In this document: positions 22,442 to 32,800 of the stretch, in pieces
Position numbering within the stretch: the stretch's first letter is position 1
Layout: every line of letters starts with the position of its first letter
DNA from: Vibrio owensii CAIM 1854 = LMG 25443
GTDB taxonomy: Bacteria; Pseudomonadota; Gammaproteobacteria; Enterobacterales; Vibrionaceae
DNA length: 40,384 bases
Assembly (NCBI RefSeq): GCF_000817815.1
Contig: NZ_JPRD01000050.1
Coordinates: 1-40,384, forward strand
Reading direction: 5' to 3'
The notes under the pieces: model-generated
Databases searched by the model: none
What the model was told of the DNA's origin: nothing
Seen by the model: the letters and a program-made list of their open reading frames with translations, nothing else
Position numbers and translations under genes: made by a program

Positions 22442-24015
22442 TGTCTGTTATCGATATCGAACGCTTATTGGCCCCTATCTCTGATGCAACGCCAGTGGGT
22501 GAAGATGCTCGCTACGAGTTTTGCTACGAGATGATGGAATCTGAAGTAAAGAAATTCGGTTCCTTATTTGGTGAAACGGTCGATTGGGGCGTCGTAAAAA
22601 TGCATGCGACTGAAGTGCTAGAGCACCACAGCAAAGACTTAAAAGCCATTTGTTACCTTGTACGCGCGTTAACGGAAGAGTTTGGTCTTCAAGGTTTTGA
22701 GCAAGGTCTAAAGCTGCTTAGTGAGGCGTTAATTCGCTTTGGTGTTGAACTGTATCCTTCGCGAAAGCGGGGCAGAGATGGCGCGGTCGAATGGCTGAAC
22801 CATCAGTTCAAATTGGTAAGCGGTAAGTTAGCAGAAAGTGCTCAGTCATGGGAGCTGGTTTCAAGCTGCATTTCGACCATTGAAGAGGTTCAGCGACAAT
22901 TCGACGATGTTTACCAAGACTCAGAAGCCGATTTCTTTGAGATTCGCACGCAGCTCAACGTTTTATCTCAACAAGCTGCGGCTGATGACCAAATTGATGA
23001 TGCATCGGTCACTGTTGAACAGGCGATATCTACGCCCACTACGCAGCATGCCGCATTAGAAACGCCGGCACAGAGCGAAGTGCAAACCGCTCCAGCAAAG
23101 ACGGTTACGCCGGCCCCTAAACCTGCACCAGTTAAGAAAGCGGTAGCAAAAGAAGTGGATGTCGATACGGACTTCTCTTCACCGACGGCTTCTAAGCGCA
23201 CCTTGAAGAAGGTTGCAGAAGTCATGCTTCATGCAAATCCAAGTGATCCGCTGGCTTACCGAATTTATCGTCATCTGACTTGGGATGATATTGATGGTCT
23301 GCCTGATCATCAAAACAATCAAACTCCATTGAGCTTGGCGGTGTCTTCCGATCAACAGGCGGAATACCGAGATAAAGCCAATCAAGAAAGCGACATCGAC
23401 ACCATTAAACGTTTAGAGCGCACATTAACGGATGCGCCGTTTTGGCTGACAGGTCATTACTTTGTGTATTCGATGCTCAATAACTTGGGCTTCGACGATG
23501 CAGCGACCGCTGTGAAACAAGAAGTGCAGCGTTTTGTTGATTCGCTAGAGGGCATCGAGCACCTCTCATTTAAGAATTCTTTACCATTTGCAGATGAAGC
23601 GACCTTGAGCTGGTTATCGACTCAGGATGCAACTTCTTCGACGTCTCAGTCCGTTGTTCAAACGGTTGTGATTTCACAAGAAGATTCGCTGCCGATGGAG
23701 GATATCACTCTAGAAAACCTAGGGGAATATGCCGCAGAACTTGCCCGCAAACTCGAGCTGGATAGCTCGGGACGTGGTCAGTTTATGCTGTATTTACAAT
23801 TGATAGCAGCTTACCAGTCTGTTGGATTATACCCGTTGTGTCTGCCTTATCTTGAGAAGGGTTGGGAAGTACAAAAAGCGTTTAATCTCGCGAGCTGGGA
23901 ACCCCACTTATCGTCACAGTTGGAAGACCTGATTCGAAAAACACTCCATCAGTTATTCAGAAGTAAGGATCTTTTGCCTGAGAAGTATGAAGAGTGGAAA
24001 GCAATTTATGACTAA
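22441..24015 (+). CDS. tssA: TssA (VasJ-type) sheath assembly cap protein
   Basis: The protein has 524 residues. The ImpA_N domain is at about 8-130 (IERLLAPISDATPVGEDARY; 'AIRFGVELYPS'-like region LIRFGVELYPSRKRG). An Ala/Pro-rich linker spans about 195-235. The helical VasJ-type C-terminus covers about 415-524 (ENLGEYAAELARKLELDSSG...LPEKYEEWKAIYD). TssA dodecamers or rings cap the growing sheath and link baseplate, tube and sheath. No membrane helix is present, unlike the second ImpA_N protein at 33299. The start overlaps the kinase stop (TAATG). It leads directly into tssB, whose product it helps to polymerise. Confidence 0.93.
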   Translation: MSVIDIERLLAPISDATPVGEDARYEFCYEMMESEVKKFGSLFGETVDWGVVKMHATEVLEHHSKDLKAICYLVRALTEEFGLQGFEQGLKLLSEALIRFGVELYPSRKRGRDGAVEWLNHQFKLVSGKLAESAQSWELVSSCISTIEEVQRQFDDVYQDSEADFFEIRTQLNVLSQQAAADDQIDDASVTVEQAISTPTTQHAALETPAQSEVQTAPAKTVTPAPKPAPVKKAVAKEVDVDTDFSSPTASKRTLKKVAEVMLHANPSDPLAYRIYRHLTWDDIDGLPDHQNNQTPLSLAVSSDQQAEYRDKANQESDIDTIKRLERTLTDAPFWLTGHYFVYSMLNNLGFDDAATAVKQEVQRFVDSLEGIEHLSFKNSLPFADEATLSWLSTQDATSSTSQSVVQTVVISQEDSLPMEDITLENLGEYAAELARKLELDSSGRGQFMLYLQLIAAYQSVGLYPLCLPYLEKGWEVQKAFNLASWEPHLSSQLEDLIRKTLHQLFRSKDLLPEKYEEWKAIYD

Positions 24016-24041
24016 TTAAAGAGTTAAATAAGGAACTAATT

Positions 24042-24548
24042 ATGTCACGTGACGGCTCGGTGGCTCCTAAAGAGCGAATTAATATCCGTTATGTTCCAGC
24101 AACAGGTGATACGCAAGACGACGTAGAGCTGCCGCTGAGCATGATGGTAGTTGGCGACTTTACTGCACGTGCAGATGAGACGCCAATCGAAGAACGTACT
24201 CCAATCAATATCGATAAAGACAACTTTAACGAAGTGCTAGAAGGCATGTCTCCAAACGTTAAAGTGAATGTTGAAAACCGTCTTTCTGAAGAAGAAGGTG
24301 GTCAAATCGGCGTTGATCTAACGTTCCAAAACATGAAGGACTTCTCTCCTGAAGCTATCGCGAAAAGCGTACCTGAGCTAAACAGCTTGCTTGAACTTCG
24401 CGAAGCCTTGGTTGCACTGAAAGGTCCTCTAGGAAACGTTCCTGCGTTCCGTAAGAAGATCGCATCGGTTCTTCAAGACGAAGAAGCGAGAAAGAAACTG
24501 TTGGATGAACTAAGCATTGGCGCCGACCAAGAAGCGAAAGAAGAGTAA
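24042..24548 (+). CDS. tssB: TssB sheath small subunit (VipA)
   Basis: The protein has 168 residues, the usual TssB length. Recognisable parts are 'SRDGSVAPKERINIRYVP', 'LPLSMMVVGDFTARADETP', 'VKVNVENRLS' and 'VDLTFQNMKDFSPEAIAKS'. It pairs with TssC to make the contractile sheath. AAGGA lies 9 bp before the ATG, and the codons are of the highly expressed type, as in hcp and tssC. The gap to tssC is 8 bp, so the two are co-translated. Confidence 0.97.
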   Translation: MSRDGSVAPKERINIRYVPATGDTQDDVELPLSMMVVGDFTARADETPIEERTPINIDKDNFNEVLEGMSPNVKVNVENRLSEEEGGQIGVDLTFQNMKDFSPEAIAKSVPELNSLLELREALVALKGPLGNVPAFRKKIASVLQDEEARKKLLDELSIGADQEAKEE

Positions 24549-24556
24549 GGGATATC

Positions 24557-26032
24557 ATGTCTGCAGAAGCACAAGCGCCAGAACAAGAAGCAGCCTTAGT
24601 TGAGTCAGGCTCACTTCTGGATAGCATTCTTAATGAAACTCGTTTAAAGCCAAGTGATGAAGGTTTTGACGTTGCAAAACGCGGCGTAGAAGCATTCATC
24701 AGTGAGCTACTAAGCAGCTCGAACACAGAGAAAGTAGACCAATCTTTGGTTGATCTGATGATCTCTGAAATCGACCAAAAACTGTCGAACCAGGTTGATG
24801 CGATTCTTCACAGCGAAGAAGTTCAAGCGGTTGAATCAACGTGGCGTGGTCTTAAGTACCTTGTTGACCACACTGACTTCCGTGAGAACATTCAAATTGA
24901 ATTGATCTCAGCGAAGAAAGACGAAGTTCTTGATGACTTCGAAGACGCACCAGAAGTGGTGAAGTCTGGTCTTTACAAGCAGATCTACACACGTGAATAC
25001 GGCCAATTCGGTGGTAAACCTGTTGGTGCTGTAATCTGTGATTTTGACATGTCAGCATCAACGCCTGACATCAAATTGATGGAATACATGGCGAACGTGG
25101 GCGCAATGTCTCACGCACCGTTCATCACGTCTGCATCGGCTAAATTCTTTGGCCTAGATAGCTACGAAGAGCTACCAAATCTAAAAGACCTTAAGTCTGT
25201 ATTCGAAGGTCCACAGTACGCGAAATGGCGTGGTTTGCGTGAGCACGAAGATGCGCGTTACCTAGGTCTATGTACGTCTCGCTTCATGCTACGTACACCT
25301 TACTCTGTAGAAGATAACCCAATTAAGGCGTTTGACTACGATGAGAAAGTAACAGACAGCCACGATAACTACCTATGGGGCAACTCAGCGTACGCGATGG
25401 CGTCTAAGATCAGTGAGTCATTCGCTAAATACCGCTGGTGTCCGAACATCATTGGTCCTCAAAGTGGTGGTGCGGTTCAAGACCTACCGGTTTACAACTT
25501 TGAAGCAATGGGTCAAATCGAAACTAAGATCCCAACTGAGATCCTTGTTTCTGACCGTCGTGAGTACGAACTAGCAGAAGAGGGCTTCATTGCTCTAACG
25601 ATGCGTAAGGGTTCTGACAACGCGGCGTTCTTCTCTGCAAACTCTGTTCAAAAACCAAAAGTGTTTGCGAACACGCCTGAAGGCAAACAAGCAGAGATGA
25701 ACTACAAGCTAGGTACTCAGCTTCCTTACATGTTCATCATCAACCGTCTGGCGCATTACATCAAAGTGCTACAGCGTGAGCAAATCGGTTCTTGGAAAGA
25801 GCGTTCCGACCTAGAAATCGAACTGAACAAGTGGATCCGTCAATACGTTTCTGACCAGGAGAACCCGCCAGCGGAAGTTCGTGGTCGCCGTCCACTTCGC
25901 GCTGCGAAGGTAGAGGTATCAGACGTAGAAGGCGATCCAGGTTGGTACAAAGTATCGATGTCTGTACGTCCTCACTTCAAGTACATGGGCGCAAGCTTCG
26001 ACTTGTCTCTAGTTGGTAAACTAGACCAATAA
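24557..26032 (+). CDS. tssC: TssC sheath large subunit (VipB)
   Basis: The protein has 491 residues, full length for the family. Landmarks are 'VESTWRGLKYLVDHTDF', 'IYTREYGQFGGKPVGAVI', 'MEYMANVGAMSHAPFI', 'FMLRTPYSVEDNPIKAF', 'YAMASKISESFAKYRWCP' and the C-terminal 'GDPGWYKVSMSVRPHFKY'. It polymerises with TssB around the Hcp tube and is the substrate of ClpV after contraction. AAGGGA precedes the ATG. A strong intrinsic terminator directly follows, separating the abundant sheath genes from the baseplate genes. Confidence 0.98.
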   Translation: MSAEAQAPEQEAALVESGSLLDSILNETRLKPSDEGFDVAKRGVEAFISELLSSSNTEKVDQSLVDLMISEIDQKLSNQVDAILHSEEVQAVESTWRGLKYLVDHTDFRENIQIELISAKKDEVLDDFEDAPEVVKSGLYKQIYTREYGQFGGKPVGAVICDFDMSASTPDIKLMEYMANVGAMSHAPFITSASAKFFGLDSYEELPNLKDLKSVFEGPQYAKWRGLREHEDARYLGLCTSRFMLRTPYSVEDNPIKAFDYDEKVTDSHDNYLWGNSAYAMASKISESFAKYRWCPNIIGPQSGGAVQDLPVYNFEAMGQIETKIPTEILVSDRREYELAEEGFIALTMRKGSDNAAFFSANSVQKPKVFANTPEGKQAEMNYKLGTQLPYMFIINRLAHYIKVLQREQIGSWKERSDLEIELNKWIRQYVSDQENPPAEVRGRRPLRAAKVEVSDVEGDPGWYKVSMSVRPHFKYMGASFDLSLVGKLDQ

Positions 26033-26050
26033 CCCATTACTGAAACCATC

Positions 26051-26080
26051 AAGCAGCCAGTGAAGACTGGCTGCTTTTTT
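26051..26080 (+). terminator. Intra-operon terminator after tssC
   Basis: Stem AAGCAGCCAGT / ACTGGCTGCTT with a GAAG loop is followed by a six-T run. It lies 13 bp before the tssE ATG, with no room for a separate promoter after it. Read-through probably sets the ratio of sheath to baseplate proteins. Confidence 0.9.
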
Positions 26081-26093
26081 CGTAGGAACGAAC

Positions 26094-26504
26094 ATGGAAA
26101 AAGGTTATCGTCTTCTAGAACGGATTGAATTGGGTGAGCCAAAAAACTGCTACGAGAAAGTGGTTTCTCACAAGCACCTAATTGAGTCTATTCATTCGCA
26201 CCTTGCCGACTTATTAAACACACATTCTGGCAACGCCATGATTGATGATGAGTACGGCCTGCCAGATTTCAACGATGTGCTTTCCAATAACACAAACCTC
26301 GTTCGCCACATTCAAAAAAACATCACATCAACCATAGAACGCTTTGAACCGCGACTACTGAATGTCGAGGTTCATTACCGTGAAGACCACCATAACCCAT
26401 TACAACTCGGCTTTGGTATTCGCGGCGAAGTTTCCCATAACGGCGGTAAAGTCCCAATGTCGATCGATGTCTACATGGGAACCGACGGCCAATTTAACGT
26501 TTAG
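26094..26504 (+). CDS. tssE: TssE baseplate protein (gp25-like)
   Basis: The protein has 136 residues. It contains the gp25/TssE core: 'SIHSHLADLLNTHSGNAMID' followed by DEYGLPDFNDVLS, then NVEVHYREDHHNPLQLGFGIRGEV. It is a wedge component that starts sheath polymerisation at the baseplate. AGGAA lies before the ATG. The gene sits between the tssC terminator and tssF in the usual E-F-G order. Nothing is unusual in its length. Confidence 0.95.
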   Translation: MEKGYRLLERIELGEPKNCYEKVVSHKHLIESIHSHLADLLNTHSGNAMIDDEYGLPDFNDVLSNNTNLVRHIQKNITSTIERFEPRLLNVEVHYREDHHNPLQLGFGIRGEVSHNGGKVPMSIDVYMGTDGQFNV

Positions 26505-26514
26505 TAGGTGCCAC

Positions 26515-28263
26515 TTGAGTAACAGTAAATACTTTCAAGATGAACTCACGTATTTGCGCGAGTCGGGTAGTGAGTTTGCCAAATATCACCCGAAGTTAAC
26601 TCACTTTCTCTCTGAAGGAACCTTCGACCCAGACGTCGAGCGACTGCTTGAAGGTTTTGCTTTTCTGACCGGACGTATCCGCGAAAAGATTGACGACGAA
26701 CTGCCGGAGCTGACGCAATCTCTGATGACTCTGCTGTGGCCGCATTACATGCGTTCAATTCCGTCTTTGTGCATCAGTGAGCTGAAACCACATACGGGAA
26801 GTGTTACTGAGAAAACTGTGGTGAAACGTGGCGCGGAGATGGCGAGTGAACAAGTCGAAGGCACGCAGTGCTTGTTCCGCACTTGTTACGATGTGAATCT
26901 GTACCCAATCACGATCACTAATATCGAACAAACCAACAGCCGCACCAGTTCAGCGATTGATGTGACGTTATCGACGGAGCATGGTCTTGAACTGTCTCGT
27001 ATCGGTTTAGATACGTTGCGCTTGCACTTGCATGGTGAGATTCATATTACTCGCACCGTCTTCTTATGGTTGTTCCGCTACCTAGATTACGTCGAGCTAG
27101 ATGTTGGTGGTGGCTACAAACACCGCCTAGGGCCAGAATACGTTAAGCCAGTAGGGCATGAAGAAGACGAAGCTTTGCTGCCTTACAGCAAAAACTCCTT
27201 CGCAGGTTACCGCTTGCTACAAGAATTCTTCTCTTTGCCAGATAAGTTCATGTTCTTCGACATCAAGGGATTAGAGTGGTTAAAAGGCATTCCGCAACGC
27301 AGCACGGTCAAAATCAAATTCCACTTTAAGCGTGCTTTACCTTCTGAAGTGGTTTTGAAAGATAAGCACTTAAGATTGCATTGTACGCCAGCCGTTAACT
27401 TGTTCGAGAAAGACGGTGATCCAATTCGCCTAGAGCATCGCCGTAATGAATACAAAGTACGCCCTCAAAGCAATACTCAAGAACACTATGAAGTGTATGG
27501 GATTGAGCAAGTGGAGAGTTGGAGTAAGGACGAACGCCGTCGTAAACCGTTAATCGAATTTGAGTCGTTTGAGCACCAAATCAACCAACGTGATAAGCGA
27601 GAGTTCTACAAATCCAAAGTAGGTGAGCGAGTAAGTGGAAGAGGGTTAGAGCGCTATATCTCATTCCATACTCACAATGGCGACATTGCGGATTTAGGGA
27701 CTGAAACGGTATTGATGAAACTGCAATGCAGCAACGCGGATTTGGCAGAACGTCTTTCGGTGGGTGACATTACCTACGCAACCCATAAGTCACCAACGTA
27801 TGCGACGTTTAAAAACATCACTAAGCCAACACAATCGGTAAGCCCTCAGGTGAATGGCGAGCTTCAATGGCAGTTGATTGCCAACATGTCGCTCAACTAC
27901 CTGTCTTTAGCGAATATCGATGTGTTGAAAGTGTTGCTCTCGACTTACGACTTCCATTCTCGTGTCGATAGACAAGCCCACCGCGCGTCGATTCATCGAC
28001 TTGATGGCATTATTTCGTCAGAGATGAAGCCAATTGACCGTGTGTTCCGTGGCGTTTCTGTACGTGGTAACCAATTCAAGTTGGTGACTAACTCTAAGTT
28101 CTTCGTGAATGAAGGCGATATGTTCCTTATGGCAACGGTACTGAACGAATTCATCCGTCTGTATTCGAGTGTGAACTCCTTTACTGAACTGGAGGTGTTT
28201 GATGAAGCCACTGGCGAAGTGTACAACTGGGCAAGCCTAATCGGACAGCAGACGATTCTATGA
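26515..28263 (+). CDS. tssF: TssF baseplate protein (VasA)
   Basis: The start is TTG 26515: it follows TAGGTG at good spacing and gives MSNSKYFQDELTYLRESGSE, the standard TssF N-terminus. No in-frame ATG exists near. The product has 582 residues, normal for the family. Landmarks are 'DPDVERLLEGFAFLTGRI', 'DELPELTQSLMTLLWPHYM' and 'FVLMATVLNEF'-like NEGDMFLMATVLNEF near the C-terminus. With TssG, TssE and TssK it forms the baseplate wedge. It overlaps tssG by 4 bp (ATGA). The weak TTG start may reduce its translation relative to the sheath genes. Confidence 0.95.
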   Translation: MSNSKYFQDELTYLRESGSEFAKYHPKLTHFLSEGTFDPDVERLLEGFAFLTGRIREKIDDELPELTQSLMTLLWPHYMRSIPSLCISELKPHTGSVTEKTVVKRGAEMASEQVEGTQCLFRTCYDVNLYPITITNIEQTNSRTSSAIDVTLSTEHGLELSRIGLDTLRLHLHGEIHITRTVFLWLFRYLDYVELDVGGGYKHRLGPEYVKPVGHEEDEALLPYSKNSFAGYRLLQEFFSLPDKFMFFDIKGLEWLKGIPQRSTVKIKFHFKRALPSEVVLKDKHLRLHCTPAVNLFEKDGDPIRLEHRRNEYKVRPQSNTQEHYEVYGIEQVESWSKDERRRKPLIEFESFEHQINQRDKREFYKSKVGERVSGRGLERYISFHTHNGDIADLGTETVLMKLQCSNADLAERLSVGDITYATHKSPTYATFKNITKPTQSVSPQVNGELQWQLIANMSLNYLSLANIDVLKVLLSTYDFHSRVDRQAHRASIHRLDGIISSEMKPIDRVFRGVSVRGNQFKLVTNSKFFVNEGDMFLMATVLNEFIRLYSSVNSFTELEVFDEATGEVYNWASLIGQQTIL

Positions 28264-29258
28264 TTAATACACTTTCTGATAAGTCGAATGAGTTTAGTTT
28301 CTACCAAGCGGTACTTCTGCTGGAGAAACACTACCAACTAGAGCCAAATTCCAATTTTGTCGCAGTAGGTGAGAACAAATACTTCCATCAGGAACGGATT
28401 GAATTCAGTGTGTCGCCAAATCTGTGCTTTCCGAAGAGTGATATGGACTTTATCACTCATATGGAGAGAAACGGGCAACAGTATTCTCGTGTTGAGACTA
28501 ACTTTCTTGGTTTGCATGGCTCAAGTTCACCACTGCCAGCCTCTTATACAGAGAAGCTTGCAGGGCGAGATCCTGATGATAACCCGGTAAAAGACTTCTT
28601 CGACTTTTTCCATAACCGCTACACCAGTTTGTTGTATCGAGTTTGGAAGAAGTATCGCTATCACGTGCAATACCAAAGTGGCGCGAGCGACGCGTTCTCG
28701 GGAAGGATATTGCATTTGGCAGGTCTGTCTGGCGTGATGCAAGATTGTGATGTCGCGGAGCTAGACCGAGCGAAGATTCTGTCTTACGTTAACCAATTAT
28801 CGACACGTACACGCTCTCCTAAGCTGATATCCGGTATTGTTTCGCACTACTTTTCACTGCCGAATGTGCGTATTGAAGAGTGGGTTTATAGACGCGTAGA
28901 AATCGCTGAAAGTCAGCGTAACAAACTCAATCGCGCTAACTGTGTGTTGGGACAAAGCTTGCACTTGGGCCAAAGCATTGCGGATTTGAACGGCAAGTTT
29001 AACTTATGTATCGACAACATTGATTTTGAAACGTTTAAACAGTTCTCCTACGATGGTGAATTGCACAAGACGTTGGTGGGGTTGATGCGTTTTATTCTGC
29101 GTGACCCGATGTCGTGGGATCTTAAGTTGACGGTTAACCTTGATTCTATTCCAGATAACCAACTGGGTAATGGGGAAGGGAACCATTTAGGTCAAACTTT
29201 CTGGTTAGGTAGTCCTAGCGAAGCAGACGCTAAAATACGTGTGATTGGTAGTATCTAA
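28260..29258 (+). CDS. tssG: TssG baseplate protein (VasB)
   Basis: The protein has 332 residues. Its N-terminus 'FSFYQAVLLLEKHY', then RIEFSVSPNLCFP, 'TNFLGLHGSSSPLPASYTE', 'FFDFFHNRYTSLLYRVW' and the C-terminal 'NHLGQTFWLGSPS' are typical of TssG. It is a baseplate wedge partner of TssF and is translated by 4-bp overlap with it. It is the last gene of the rightward block begun with the kinase and is followed by a bidirectional terminator. Confidence 0.96.
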   Translation: MINTLSDKSNEFSFYQAVLLLEKHYQLEPNSNFVAVGENKYFHQERIEFSVSPNLCFPKSDMDFITHMERNGQQYSRVETNFLGLHGSSSPLPASYTEKLAGRDPDDNPVKDFFDFFHNRYTSLLYRVWKKYRYHVQYQSGASDAFSGRILHLAGLSGVMQDCDVAELDRAKILSYVNQLSTRTRSPKLISGIVSHYFSLPNVRIEEWVYRRVEIAESQRNKLNRANCVLGQSLHLGQSIADLNGKFNLCIDNIDFETFKQFSYDGELHKTLVGLMRFILRDPMSWDLKLTVNLDSIPDNQLGNGEGNHLGQTFWLGSPSEADAKIRVIGSI

Positions 29259-29332
29259 TGCTTTGCGATGATTCCGAAATGGATGAATAAGAATCGGATG
29301 CGTAAGAAGCGTTAGGTACAAAAAGAACACAA

Positions 29333-29361
29333 AAAAAGCCGCGATGTATTCGCGGCTTTTT
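29333..29361. terminator. Bidirectional terminator between tssG and the AsnC-type gene
   Basis: Arms AAAAAGCCGCGA and TCGCGGCTTTTT with a TGTAT loop form a strong hairpin with A and T flanks. It serves the + strand tssG operon and the - strand operon ending at 29397. Confidence 0.92.
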
Positions 29362-29396
29362 AGTCTGAAAAGAATGTTCGGCGGGAACCAAATAAC

Positions 29397-29849
29397 TTAT
29401 CGACTGATTGGTTGGTGGAGTACAACCGTCGTATCGAGTTTTTGAATTCCGCTGAAAGATTCAATTTCATTACATAGGTGGTGAATAGACTGAAGGTCCG
29501 GAGCTTCGATAAGAGCAATAATGTCGAAGCTACCTCCCACAACGCTTGTCAGTCGTACCTCTGGAATCTCTTTAAGGGCACTCGTTACTTCGTTTTTCTT
29601 GCCCTTTTCACAAGAGATCAGCAGATAGCTGGCTGCTTTGCGACCCTCATTTTCGACTCGGATCTGGGCAGTGTAGCCCTTGATGATCCCAGTCTTTTCC
29701 AACCTATTGATTCTTTCTGCGACAGCAGTACGAGACAAACCGATGTTTCTAGATAGATTCGCAATTGACTCTCGTCCGTTTGATAACAGACTGGAAAGGA
29801 TTTTGCGGTCTAACTTGTCTAAGCCTTGTAAAGTCATGTTTGAAATCAT
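29397..29849 (-). CDS. AsnC/Lrp-family transcriptional regulator
   Basis: The protein has 150 residues. The N-terminal winged helix-turn-helix is at about 8-60 ('LDKLDRKILSSLLSNGRESI', 'LSRNIGLSRTAVAERINRLE', then KTGIIKGYTAQI). The C-terminal RAM/ligand domain is at about 70-145 ('VGGSFDIIALIEAPDLQSI'). The start is the first ATG, with AGG 7 bp upstream; a second ATG four codons on is possible. It is the last gene of the leftward vasL-tssM operon, 32 bp after tssM. By position it corresponds to VP1407 of V. parahaemolyticus, which I recall as a T6SS1 transcription regulator. The effector molecule and targets are unknown. Lrp proteins often sense amino acids. Confidence 0.88.
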   Translation of the reverse strand: MISNMTLQGLDKLDRKILSSLLSNGRESIANLSRNIGLSRTAVAERINRLEKTGIIKGYTAQIRVENEGRKAASYLLISCEKGKKNEVTSALKEIPEVRLTSVVGGSFDIIALIEAPDLQSIHHLCNEIESFSGIQKLDTTVVLHQPISR

Positions 29850-29881
29850 GTGTTCTGCCTATTCTGGTTTTTATATAGTTA

Positions 29882-32800
29882 TTAAATCGACTCTGGGAGT
29901 GTAAAGTTATACAGCTCGGCTAGAGTGAATGGGTTTTTCTGTGTCAAAGGAGTGATACGAAGGCTCAAGTCCCTCCCAGACACTTTTATGTCACTGACGA
30001 AGCTACCGTTATGAGTGTTTGTCAGGGTCGAATCACCTAGCAATCTGTATATCGCCCACTGACCACTCTTATTAAGAACGTGCTGCTTGCCCTCGTCTGT
30101 CACATCTTGGATCGTGATACTAATGTTGAAGTCACCGTTCTGCGGCGGCCACTCCATCTCACGAATTCGGCTCGGACCGTGATAGTAGTTGATATCAGTA
30201 TCTGAAATTTTAAGACTGGCTCTGATAGCACTGGAATCAAGGTCTAATACTTTCGCACTGAACGGGATGTAAACTCGGTTTGTGCTCTTATTGATCAACG
30301 TATCGCGGATAACGTTGTAATTGCGCAATTGCACCAATAGGGCAGGTGAAAGCGGCATTGTCTCGCCATCCACCTGTTTTGGTATCCACAAGTTTGTATC
30401 GTAGAACGGTGCGAAGTTCTTCTGAATAAACGTGTCTAACAAACCACCTGATGCAAATAACAATTCGAAGTCTTCAATCGAGATTTCTTCTGTCGCGTTT
30501 AAATCAAATGGGTATTTACCAAGTCCTAGCTCTTTAAACTTGGTGTAAATCTCGCTGTACCATTGGGTTTGAATGCCTTTTGCTGATTCTGCAATCATCA
30601 CTGACCAGCTTTGCTGAACCACATCAAGCAACCAGCTGCGTACTGGCTCTGGTGACTTTTGAGCAATCTGCTTAAGTTTGATAAGCGGATCCGCTTCTGT
30701 GCTGTTCATGCGGTGCTGAGCAGCTGCCAACGCAGCCATTTGTGGATCAGGCGCATCAGCGATGTCTTTCATGTAAGTACGAACGCGGCTCAAGGCTGTA
30801 ATGGTTTCATCCCATGGAGTAGGGGAGTTTGGTGTTTCACTAACTTGAAGTTGGTTCAACAAGTGGAAAGCTTGCTCAACGCGCTTCATCAGTAAGTAAT
30901 CTGGTTGTACGGCTTCTTCTACTGCTTCTGATGCCGAGTCTGCCACTTCCGCGAGTTTCGGGTTCACTTTAGCGATTAACGCGTTCTTTTCGCCAACAGG
31001 AGAGAACTGAGTGTTCGCGTAAACTTGCTTAAGTACGGTCGTCATTGGCGAAGATGGACCTGAAATAAGGTCGATAGCGTTCGTCAAGTCACCCACATTG
31101 CTGTAGTTCTGAACTTTTAACTCACTCAGTGCGTTGCGCCAGTAGTTGATGTAGTCATCGGTGTACTTCTTACGAACCTGAGTCTTAAACGCATCCTGCT
31201 CTTGCTTGGTTGGAATCACGTGGTTTGATAAACCTAAAACCCAGTTATCGCTGATCACTTGCTGTGACATCAAATCAACACGAGGGCGATAGAAGGTACT
31301 AAAACCTGTTGAGGTGTAAACCTTATCTATCACAAGTCGATTGTCGTCTAGCGGTTCGTTAAACACGTTGTTGAACTCAAAACCAACGGCACGTTGAAGA
31401 TCGAGCGTGCCAAGGTCAATGGCATCCGCCTGGTTCAAAATGCCCGCGTAAACGAGATCTACGTTGGAGTTAGCCAGTAATGAGCGACGAGTCGCGCGCA
31501 CAATGTCCATGTTGATATCAACCGGTGCAAATTGAGTGCGGAAGTAGGCATCTAAGTAACGCATTGCTTGGCTAACAACATCTGGCTTATCGCTCAAATC
31601 GTTGAGAGTCTGAAGTGTTTGGCGACGTAGAAACTGAATGTCACGTTTTGATGGGTCATTCAACATCAAGTAGCCTTTTAGCAATGGCAACGTCGCGGCA
31701 ATATCATGTTGATTGTGAGTCAACTCGAGACGGTAACCTCTCTCTACGACGGGCATAAGCTGTTGTGCGACTTCTTTAAGCAGAGCTTCGTATGCCAATC
31801 TTGTGCTTTGGTCTAGGCGACTGATGTTCAATGGTAAGACTTCTTCGTCTAGGGCTCGAGAGCCTTCTAGCCATGCGCTGTATGAAGGTTGAATTGCGCG
31901 TGTTGCGTTAACCAATAACTGGTTAAAGCTTGCTTCTTGCTCTACCTGACCTTTGTCATCTATGCCAAGCAGTTGATTGATGACACGTAGGTTGCTGTCT
32001 AGTGTCGTAACAAAGAAATAGGTACCGCCTGCCAATAAGATAACGGACGCCAACATAGCCAAATGGCTTTGACGTTGGATCAAACGCAGGTACGTTTTGT
32101 TCTCACCGGCAAAATCGCTCTCTGGCAAAATCTGAGAATCAATCAGGAAACGAGAGAAGTAGGGCGTTTCTGTCAGTTGTGTATGCTCTGACGCAATGAT
32201 CGGCAAATTAAAGTAATTGCTGCAGCTTTTTGCTAACAGGTTGTACTTACGACCACCTTGTAAGCTAGAGCAGAAGAAAATTTCTCGGATATCGAGAGAA
32301 TAAACGCCGCTGTTCGCGTCACAAAGGCGTTCAAGTACATAACTGATTTCCGCTTGGCAAAGTTCAAATTGCTTAGGAAACGCAAGGATTGCTTGTTTCT
32401 CGTCGATATCGGTTGAGTTTGCTGATGCATCTAAAGCGTTGCTTTCAAGCACTTTGACTAGGTTGCGGTAACCATCGCGGTAATACTCTGTGATGACACC
32501 TTTTGCTTCTTTCAAAGGGATAGACAAAAACTCTACACGCGTTTTAAGCGAGCTAAAATGCACGTATTCTTTGAAGCCATCCAGCTTGTCGAGTTTTGAC
32601 ATCATCAGGTAAACAGGCAATGCTGAAGAAGTTTTTTCGCTGATGGAGCTCAAACGCTGCAATAAGGCCGTGATGGTGTAATCTTTTTGCTCTGGTTCAG
32701 AAACAATCATGAACTCAAAGTCGGTAAAGAACAGGCAACCTGAAAATGGCTTTCTCGGACGGTGACGAATCACTTCATCGACAAAGGTATTCCACAGTGA

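Noticed and set aside
26362..26514. Extended N-terminus of tssF inside tssE
   Set aside because: The extension runs out of frame through tssE and is unlike TssF; TTG 26515 gives the family N-terminus.
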